This document shows, in pieces, positions 58,253 to 64,000 of a stretch of DNA of 64,000 bases (the stretch's first letter is position 1; the number at the start of each line of letters is the position of its first letter). The position numbers and the translations under genes were made by a program. Source of the DNA: an uncultured Lachnospiraceae bacterium (GTDB lineage Bacteria; Bacillota; Clostridia; Lachnospirales; Lachnospiraceae); the NCBI GenBank assembly GCA_910585555.1, contig CAJUFU010000010.1, positions 1-64,000 on the forward strand, written 5' to 3'. The notes beneath the pieces are model-generated. The model ran no database searches and was not told where the DNA came from. It was given only the letters and a program-made list of their open reading frames with translations.

Positions 58253-60336
58253 CACAGATTTTGAAGATGGTTCTGTCCATGTCTTTGTCCGGAACGCTGC
58301 TCATTTTCGTTGTTCTGTCAGGGGTTTGGCTTTTAAATGGCAGACTGGGCAGACAGTGGCAGTATTATATTTGGCTGATTGTTGTGATGCGGCTTTTGCT
58401 TCCTTTCGGGCCCAAGGAAAATCTGATGAGACGGGTATATGGAGCGGCAGACCGCATGATAGCACAGATGACGCAGACAGGGGAACAGATGCGCCGGAGC
58501 GGGCTGGATGAGGAACAAAATAAGGAACCGGATAAGGGAGAGGGTTTGGAGCAAAACGCCAGACTGTATGATGGTACAGAAGACCAAAAGACGGTGCCGG
58601 CCGATGGGCGCCAGCTGCCGGCAAATGCTGACAGCTGGGATGATCGTCTGCCGGGCAGGCAGATTTTTTCGGCGGTATCAGCCTTCGCGGGACAATATCT
58701 CTGGGTGATATGGCTGGTGACAGCTTTCTGTATGCTGATACGGAAAATGACGATTTACCAGAGCTATGTGAAACATGTGACAGCCGCAGCAGAGCCGGTC
58801 AATGACGTTTTACTTCTGGATTGGCTTGCCGTGATGGCTAAGCAGGCGGGCATTGGCAAAGCGGTGGAGCTTTGTGTGAATCCCTTGGTATCCTCGCCGA
58901 TGCTTGTGGGATATTTTCATCCCTGCATTGTACTGCCGGATGAGGATGTCAGCAAAAAGGACTTTCCATGGATTGTGATGCATGAACTGACCCATTATAA
59001 ACGGCGGGATATTCTATACAAATGGCTGGTACAAGTTACGGTCTGTCTGCATTGGTTTAATCCCCTGGTCCGTCTGATGAGCCGGGAGATTGATAAGGCC
59101 TGTGAATTTTCCTGTGATGAGGCGGTGGTTGCCAAGATGGGGTATGACTGTGCGGCGGATTACGGCAAGACGCTGCTTGACGCTATGGCCACAGGCGGAA
59201 TCGACACGGAGGCTTTTGCGGCCGTGACCATGAGCGCTAACAAAAAACTATTGAGAGAAAGGCTGGATGCGATTATGAAATATAAGAAAAAGACGAAAGG
59301 GATGGTTATGGTGACGGCAGCCTTAACCATATGTGTTGCTTTGGGCGCAGTCTTGATAGGTGTGTATCCGGCGGCGGCCGCAGAGAAGACATCAACGGTG
59401 CAGGAAGAGCCGGAAATCAGGAATGAAACTGCATGGGCGGATGTAGAAAGGTTTTACGAAGCGGGCAGCCTTCCGCAGTTCTATATCGCATTTTATGAAT
59501 TGGATAAGAAGGAACAGGAAATCTGGCTTAACAGAATCTATGAGGACGAGGCGCTTCCCTTTTTCTCTGCCGGCGTATGGGCGCTTGATGCCGACATACC
59601 GCTGATATCATCCTTTGCGGAGAAATTCTATGGGGATGGCAACACTGCCTTTTTCTCCGTTCTTGCGGAAGTGATGGATGAGGAGACTTTGGAAGGCTGG
59701 CTCGACCGGGCAGTGGCAGATCAAAAGCTGAACTTTCAGTCCATGCTCTATCATGAGCTGGGCAGGGACGATCAGATGGATGAGAAGGAGAAGGCGCTGG
59801 CAGAGGAGCAGCGGAAAGCTTATGAGGCAGTGGGGGTCACTTGGAACGGAAAGAACTGCTATTATAGAGGAGAACTGGTTCATATTTTTCTGGATATTCA
59901 TACACCAAGCCAGGCATTCTATACGCTGGACATGAATCCGGCAGGGACAGCCGATATCAAAATTATCCGCACCCAGGAGGGACAGATTACGGGCGTCGCC
60001 TACATGAGCGACGCGGAGGTTGCGGAACTTTTTGGGGATATCTACGAGGATACCCAGGAGCCGGATGCGCTGAGGGAAGAGGAGCCAGAGGTGATTTCAC
60101 AGGAGATGGTCGTGACAATGCCGGCGTGCAATATCAGAGAGGGCGCAGGGGAGGAATATCAGGTGGTCGGTATAATCGGGAAAGGCGAACAGGTTACTGT
60201 TCTGGGAAAAGTGAAGGGGACAGGCGGAAAGCTGTGGTATCTTCTGGACCAGGAATCACTGCCACAGCCGCCGGACCCTTTGGTGGAGGCGTGCTATATC
60301 AGGGGGGATTTGCTGCAGGAGAGTAATCATCAATAG
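58249..60336 (+). CDS. M56 (BlaR1-like) peptidase with C-terminal SH3 domain
   Basis: A 695-residue membrane protein. Membrane helices at about 5-27, 36-50, 140-165 and 345-370; the zinc site is in PWIVMHELTHYKRRDILYKW with the downstream CEFSCDEAVVAKMGYDCAAD, both typical for M56. The extracellular part after residue 375 has a helical region and ends with a bacterial SH3 domain (about 620-690: CNIREGAGEEYQVVGIIGKG, GKLWYLLDQE). SH3 domains bind cell-wall peptides, so this sensor may monitor peptidoglycan instead of binding beta-lactams. No penicillin-binding domain is present. Confidence 0.87.
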   Translation: MTQILKMVLSMSLSGTLLIFVVLSGVWLLNGRLGRQWQYYIWLIVVMRLLLPFGPKENLMRRVYGAADRMIAQMTQTGEQMRRSGLDEEQNKEPDKGEGLEQNARLYDGTEDQKTVPADGRQLPANADSWDDRLPGRQIFSAVSAFAGQYLWVIWLVTAFCMLIRKMTIYQSYVKHVTAAAEPVNDVLLLDWLAVMAKQAGIGKAVELCVNPLVSSPMLVGYFHPCIVLPDEDVSKKDFPWIVMHELTHYKRRDILYKWLVQVTVCLHWFNPLVRLMSREIDKACEFSCDEAVVAKMGYDCAADYGKTLLDAMATGGIDTEAFAAVTMSANKKLLRERLDAIMKYKKKTKGMVMVTAALTICVALGAVLIGVYPAAAAEKTSTVQEEPEIRNETAWADVERFYEAGSLPQFYIAFYELDKKEQEIWLNRIYEDEALPFFSAGVWALDADIPLISSFAEKFYGDGNTAFFSVLAEVMDEETLEGWLDRAVADQKLNFQSMLYHELGRDDQMDEKEKALAEEQRKAYEAVGVTWNGKNCYYRGELVHIFLDIHTPSQAFYTLDMNPAGTADIKIIRTQEGQITGVAYMSDAEVAELFGDIYEDTQEPDALREEEPEVISQEMVVTMPACNIREGAGEEYQVVGIIGKGEQVTVLGKVKGTGGKLWYLLDQESLPQPPDPLVEACYIRGDLLQESNHQ

Positions 60337-60420
60337 AAATTTATCTGTGGCGTGGACAGCGGATGATAAAAACGGTATTATAATACTAATGATTCGATTA
60401 GGAAGGAGTGTATTATACTT

Positions 60421-61041
60421 ATGAAAGTATTGATGATCAATGGAAGTCCGCGGGTGAATGGCAATACATATGTGGCACTGCAGGAAATGGAAAAAGTATT
60501 TGTGAGCGAAGGAATTGAAGTGGAGATTCTGCAAGTGGGCAATCAGGCCATACGGGGCTGCATCGCCTGCGGTTCCTGCGCTAATACAGGAAAATGTGCC
60601 TTTGATGATATGGTCAATGAGGCGGCGCCGAAGTTCGAGGCCTGTGACGGTTTGGTGGTGGGGAGCCCTGTATACTATGCTTCCGCCAATGCTACGTTGG
60701 TGGCATTTCTGACCCGTCTCTTTTACAGTACCCATTTTAGCAAGGCAATGAAGGTAGGCGCCTGTGTAGCGGCCGCACGCAGAGGCGGTCTGACGGCTAC
60801 ATTTGATGAACTCAATAAATTCTTTGCCATTTCCGGTATGCCGGTGGCTTCCGGACAGTACTGGAATGGAATCCATGGAAGAATGCCGGGCGAGGCTTCG
60901 CAGGATGAAGAGGGGCTGCAGATGATGCGCACACTGGCAAAGAATATGAGCTTTCTGATGAAAAGTATTGCTCTTGGCAGGGAAGAATTTGGGATTCCGG
61001 AGAAAGAGGCGACCGTCTATACAAATTTTGTGAGATCATAA
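60421..61041 (+). CDS. Flavodoxin-fold NAD(P)H-dependent oxidoreductase
   Basis: A 206-residue FMN-binding protein. Visible: LMINGSPRVNGNTYVALQEM (FMN phosphate loop), GCIACGSCANTGKCAFDDMV (Cys cluster near 48-60, as in iron-sulfur flavoproteins), DGLVVGSPVYYASANATLVA and GACVAAARRGGLTATFDELN. Domain type FMN_red; the CxxCxxxxxxC arrangement could bind a cluster, but that is inferred. A TATAAT at 60379-60384 precedes it and GGAAGGAG gives the ribosome site. Single gene. Confidence 0.85.
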   Translation: MKVLMINGSPRVNGNTYVALQEMEKVFVSEGIEVEILQVGNQAIRGCIACGSCANTGKCAFDDMVNEAAPKFEACDGLVVGSPVYYASANATLVAFLTRLFYSTHFSKAMKVGACVAAARRGGLTATFDELNKFFAISGMPVASGQYWNGIHGRMPGEASQDEEGLQMMRTLAKNMSFLMKSIALGREEFGIPEKEATVYTNFVRS

Positions 61042-61110
61042 GAATAGGCGATAATCAGGAAAAGGACACCCCATTTTCCCTTTGAATGCAGGGAACGGAC
61101 TCTTGCATCT

Positions 61111-62244
61111 TTAAAGGATAGAATCGTTTAAGAATGCCTGAATATAGGGGAGCGCAGCCCCTATTGAAATATTATGTTTTGGCATTTTGCTGATCAGAAG
61201 GAAATCGTGCGACTCTGAAAAGGGGGTCATTTCCTGGATTCTTTCGTGAAGGAAATCTAGGTCCTGCCTGCATAGATATTGGGCAAGGTATCCGCCAAGA
61301 ATAAAATCGGTATCATAAACCAGATGAAGCATATTGATAGAGCTGGCCAGATTGATGAGAAAGGTATTCCACCGTTCCATAAAAGCCGGCTCTTTTTGCC
61401 GCACTTTTTGAAAAAATTCTTCTGCATCTTCATTTTCGGTAAGGAGGGATGTCATTGACAGCAGAGTTTCCATGCATCCCCTCTGTCCACAATAGCAAGG
61501 CGCTCCATTTGGCTGCATCCGGATATGCTCTATTGTGGAACTGTGGCCGTGTTTTCCGGACAAAATCTGTCCCTGTGAAATAATAGCGGCGCCAAGATGC
61601 TTGCTCAGTGAAAGATAAAAGGCATCTGTTAACTCTGGTGATACCCACAGCTCTGATATGGCGGCACTGTCTGCATCATGAATAAAACAGCATGGAAACG
61701 GCAGGTACTGTGAGATCTCTGTGATGGTCAGTCCGGTACAGGACAAAATTTTGCCATATACTATGGTCTGCTTGTCCGGGCTTACCAGTCCCTGCACGGC
61801 AAATCCGATGCCAAGAATCTGCTGGTCTTCTATCTTCAGTGTGTTCTTAAATTCTAAAATGGTATCACATAAGGTTTTGAAATAGGATTCATCATATGCA
61901 AAGGTGATTGCCGAAACCATGTGGCTGATTTTTTCGCCATACAGGTTGACTGCAATCATTTTTATTTCCTTCTTTAAAATTTCCACGCCTATGCTGATGC
62001 GGTAATCCGCAACAATAGAATAGGCAGAAGCTTTTCTGCCGACAAATTCTGTATCCATCTGTCCATCTTTGCGAATTAGGCCGTTTTCCTCCAGAGCGGT
62101 AAGATTTGTAGTGACTGTGGGGCGGCTGAGACGCAGATTGTAGGAAATATCCTGTTGAGAGACTTTTCGGTTGTTATAAATGTAGTGGTAAATCAGACTG
62201 CGGTTGTTTTGTTTGATTTGATTAGGAGTAATGCTCTTTTTCAT
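61111..62244 (-). CDS. ROK-family (XylR/NagC-like) transcriptional repressor
   Basis: A 377-residue regulator. Residues 1-70: an HTH (NNRKVSQQDISYNLRLSRPT, NLTALEENGLIRKDGQ), then a ROK sugar-kinase-like domain with QLGIGFAVQGLVSP-like and SKHLGAAIISQGQILSGKHG segments and the zinc site in GQRGCMETLLSM. ATG 62244 is chosen since the HTH starts there and GAGGG lies upstream; longer in-frame starts lack ribosome sites. Divergent from the SDR/GPH genes, with a palindrome after its own -10 box. It likely represses both itself and the divergent sugar or polyol genes. Confidence 0.87.
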   Translation of the reverse strand: MKKSITPNQIKQNNRSLIYHYIYNNRKVSQQDISYNLRLSRPTVTTNLTALEENGLIRKDGQMDTEFVGRKASAYSIVADYRISIGVEILKKEIKMIAVNLYGEKISHMVSAITFAYDESYFKTLCDTILEFKNTLKIEDQQILGIGFAVQGLVSPDKQTIVYGKILSCTGLTITEISQYLPFPCCFIHDADSAAISELWVSPELTDAFYLSLSKHLGAAIISQGQILSGKHGHSSTIEHIRMQPNGAPCYCGQRGCMETLLSMTSLLTENEDAEEFFQKVRQKEPAFMERWNTFLINLASSINMLHLVYDTDFILGGYLAQYLCRQDLDFLHERIQEMTPFSESHDFLLISKMPKHNISIGAALPYIQAFLNDSIL

Positions 62245-62258
62245 AATAACTGCCCTCA

Positions 62259-62308
62259 TTTTGTAAAAACACTTTACAAAATTATATTTTATCACAAGAT
62301 TATCCAAA
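62259..62308 (-). promoter_or_regulatory. Promoter and operator of the ROK repressor
   Basis: Minus strand: -10 TATAAT (62281-62286) with a weaker -35 TTTGGA (62303-62308), 16-base spacer. TTTTGTAAA-AACAC-TTTACAAAA (62259-62281) is a perfect 9-5-9 palindrome at the transcription start. A matching half TTTTACAAAA lies at 62417-62426 before the SDR gene. Confidence 0.75.
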
Positions 62309-62365
62309 AAACTATTGTGCAATTTGTATGATTTCACAGCAATTAAAATTGTTTATTATTACAGG

Positions 62366-62426
62366 TTGACTATGGAAAGTTTTATTGATAACATGTAAAT
62401 ACAATTTGATAAATCATTTTACAAAA
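62366..62426 (+). promoter_or_regulatory. Promoter of the SDR/GPH genes with ROK half-site
   Basis: -35 TTGACT (62366-62371), 17-base spacer, -10 TAACAT (62389-62394). The half-site TTTTACAAAA (62417-62426) lies in the early transcript, 26 bases before the SDR start. Confidence 0.6.
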
Positions 62427-62451
62427 TAACTTATAAGAAGGGAGAAAGACC

Positions 62452-63228
62452 ATGGGACTTATTGAAAAAATGAGATTGGATGGCAAAAAAGGATTTGTGA
62501 CAGGTGCGGCAAGAGGTATTGGCAAAAGTACAGCCACAGCATTTGCAGAAGCGGGCGCAGACGTTGCGATTGTGGACCTTGATATTGCAGAGGCGAAGAA
62601 GACAGCGCAGGAACTTGCGGATAAAACCGGCAGGAAAGTGATCGCTGTAGGGTGTGATTGTACGAATCCAGAGCAGGTGGACGCTATGGTAGAACAGGTG
62701 ATAGAGGAACTGGGAGGCCTTGATTTCTGTCACAACAATGCCGGTATCTGCATCAATGCCCCGGCGGAGGAGATGACTTACGATCAGTGGAATAAGGTGA
62801 TCAATATCAATCTGAACGGGGTATTCCTGACAGATATAGCGGCTGGCAAATATATGCTTGCACATGGCGGCGGTTCTATCATTAATACGGCGTCTATGTC
62901 TGCTCATATCGTAAATGTTCCACAACCCCAGTGCGCATACAATGCTTCCAAGGCAGCGGTAATCCAGCTTACAAAATCCCTGGCAATTGAATGGGCGAAG
63001 AAGGGTGTGCGGGTGAACAGTATCAGCCCGGGCTATATCGGAACGGAATTGACATTAAATTCCCCTACACTGATACCACTTATTGAAAAGTGGAATGAGA
63101 TGGCGCCCCTTGGAAGAATGGGTAAACCGGAAGAATTGCAGGCAATCTGCGTATATCTGGCAGGGGATACCAGTTCCTTCACAACAGGTTCAGATTTTAT
63201 CATTGATGGGGCGTTCACCTGTTTCTAA
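62452..63228 (+). CDS. Short-chain dehydrogenase/reductase, sugar-alcohol type
   Basis: A 258-residue NAD(P)-dependent enzyme. Rossmann glycine motif VTGAARGIGKSTA, adenine region VAIVDLDIAEAK, NNAGICINAPAEEMTY, catalytic Ser in TASMSAHIVNVPQPQ and the YNASKAAV motif (Tyr, Lys). It ends with GSDFIIDGAFTCF. The family includes reductases of sorbose, mannitol and related polyols. Followed 45 bases later by a GPH symporter gene, so uptake and oxidation or reduction of a sugar or polyol is likely. Ribosome site AAGGGAGAAAG precedes ATG 62452. Confidence 0.88.
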   Translation: MGLIEKMRLDGKKGFVTGAARGIGKSTATAFAEAGADVAIVDLDIAEAKKTAQELADKTGRKVIAVGCDCTNPEQVDAMVEQVIEELGGLDFCHNNAGICINAPAEEMTYDQWNKVININLNGVFLTDIAAGKYMLAHGGGSIINTASMSAHIVNVPQPQCAYNASKAAVIQLTKSLAIEWAKKGVRVNSISPGYIGTELTLNSPTLIPLIEKWNEMAPLGRMGKPEELQAICVYLAGDTSSFTTGSDFIIDGAFTCF

Positions 63229-63273
63229 GGGGTTACGATTTTTATAGGAAATGAACAGAGAAAGGTATGAGTT

Positions 63274-64000
63274 ATGAAGAAATGGGGAAAACGCATTGGA
63301 TATGGAATAGGAGATCTTGGATGTAATCTGGTTTTTAGCACAATGGCATCCTATCTTATGGTTTTTTATACAGACGTATTTGGGATTACAGCTGCGGCCG
63401 CAGGCACTATGATGCTGGTGACAAAATTTATTGATGCATTTACGGACACGGGAATGGGATTGATCGTAGACCGGACCCATACGAAATGGGGACAGGGAAG
63501 ACCCTATTTCCTGCTGGGCGCAGTACCCTTTGCAATCTTTACTTTTTTGACATTCTATATCCCGAATTTGGGAAGCGGGGGTAAGTTGGTGTGGGCTTAT
63601 GTGACATACTGTCTGCTTTGCACTGCCTATACGGTAGTAAACATACCACTTAACACCATTGTGCCCCGGCTGACTTCCGATGTACATGAGAGGGATATTC
63701 TGGTATCCACAAGAATGGTCTGCGCTTTGGCGGGAACAGCCATTGTCATGTCGATCACGGAACCAATGGTTCGATTATTTGGGAAAGGAAATGAAGCCAA
63801 AGGGTATCTTGGCACAATGACTCTATATGGAATTGTTGCCATGTGTATTTTCTTTGTTACTTTTGCAAGTACAAAAGAGGTAGTGCCGCCCACAATCAAC
63901 CAAAAGCACGCTTCTCTCAGGGAAGATTTTAAGGGGCTTACCGGTCAGGCATGGATATTATTTTTACTAAATCTCTTTTATTTTTCATTATATGTTGTAA
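63274..64000 (+). CDS. GPH-family sugar:cation symporter (partial)
   Basis: The frame is open from ATG 63274 to the window edge, giving 242 residues. Visible: WGKRIGYGIGDLGCNLVFST, YTDVFGITAAAAGTMMLVTK, IDAFTDTGMGLIVDRTHTKW and GQGRPYFLLGAVPFAI. These are the hallmarks of the glycoside-pentoside-hexuronide:cation symporter family (MelB, XynP, UidP relatives), with about six to seven of twelve helices inside the window. The C-terminus is missing. GAAAGGT lies before the start. It is in the ROK-controlled unit. Confidence 0.85.
   Translation, partial: MKKWGKRIGYGIGDLGCNLVFSTMASYLMVFYTDVFGITAAAAGTMMLVTKFIDAFTDTGMGLIVDRTHTKWGQGRPYFLLGAVPFAIFTFLTFYIPNLGSGGKLVWAYVTYCLLCTAYTVVNIPLNTIVPRLTSDVHERDILVSTRMVCALAGTAIVMSITEPMVRLFGKGNEAKGYLGTMTLYGIVAMCIFFVTFASTKEVVPPTINQKHASLREDFKGLTGQAWILFLLNLFYFSLYVV

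Overview
The window looks like a chromosomal segment of an anaerobic, gut-type Firmicute, most likely a Lachnospiraceae member. Reasons: moderate GC, GGAGG ribosome sites, consensus sigma-A promoters, a long Firmicutes-type SRP RNA, lipoproteins with Ala/Glu/Pro linkers, BlaI/M56 pairs, YesM/YesN two-component genes, and an AraK-type rather than AraB-type ribulokinase. No rRNA, tRNA, CRISPR array or intact IS element was seen. Layout: 0.0-5.4 kb holds the tail of an Rpn-like gene, then a sucrose-type PTS (EIIBCA), a LacI regulator and an amylosucrase-like GH13 enzyme, with a pair of perfect/near-perfect operators 100 bp apart. 5.4-9.4 kb holds a membrane Mrr-like nuclease, a FabT-like MarR regulator with its own box, a DUF885 protein and a GGDEF protein. 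9.5-26.8 kb is one large pentose locus: a LytS/YesM histidine kinase, a membrane-anchored YtfQ-like binding protein and a YesN regulator form a probable three-part sugar sensor; a convergent AraR gene follows; then a YtfQRT/YjfF-type ABC transporter, araA, an AraK-type kinase, araD, split transketolase and rpe carry L-arabinose (or furanose-derived sugar) into the pentose phosphate pathway. 
26.8-36.7 kb is an accessory stretch. It holds two apparent type I toxin-antitoxin modules that ordinary gene calling would miss. One is a holin-like 28-residue peptide with an overlapping antisense RNA (26.8-27.1 kb). The other is an Fst/par-like 33-residue peptide with a convergent antitoxin RNA and a shared terminator (34.2-34.5 kb); the antitoxin/terminator half is duplicated in tandem. 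Also here are a MATE pump, a BlaI/M56 pair, a DUF234 ATPase and a YhcG (DUF1016) nuclease, the last two each preceded by a long inverted repeat in the leader, a duplicated promoter cassette, a SEC-C methionine aminopeptidase and a coiled-coil membrane protein. 
36.8-49.2 kb holds metG, a lipase-like hydrolase, D-lactate dehydrogenase, GNAT, HD-GYP, YesL and GGDEF genes and a CUT1 sugar ABC transporter without its own ATPase. 49.4-56.4 kb holds csoR-copA (CopA carries a fused C-terminal CopZ-like domain), an MsmK/UgpC ATPase that probably energises the CUT1 permeases, a CdaR-type regulator and a repeat-containing protein of unknown role. 56.4-64 kb holds a PflX-like radical SAM gene, the SRP RNA gene, a second BlaI/M56 pair with an SH3 domain, a flavodoxin-fold protein, and a divergent ROK repressor / SDR dehydrogenase / GPH symporter cluster cut by the window end. 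All calls rest on reading the sequence and on knowledge of the families; no database search was run.
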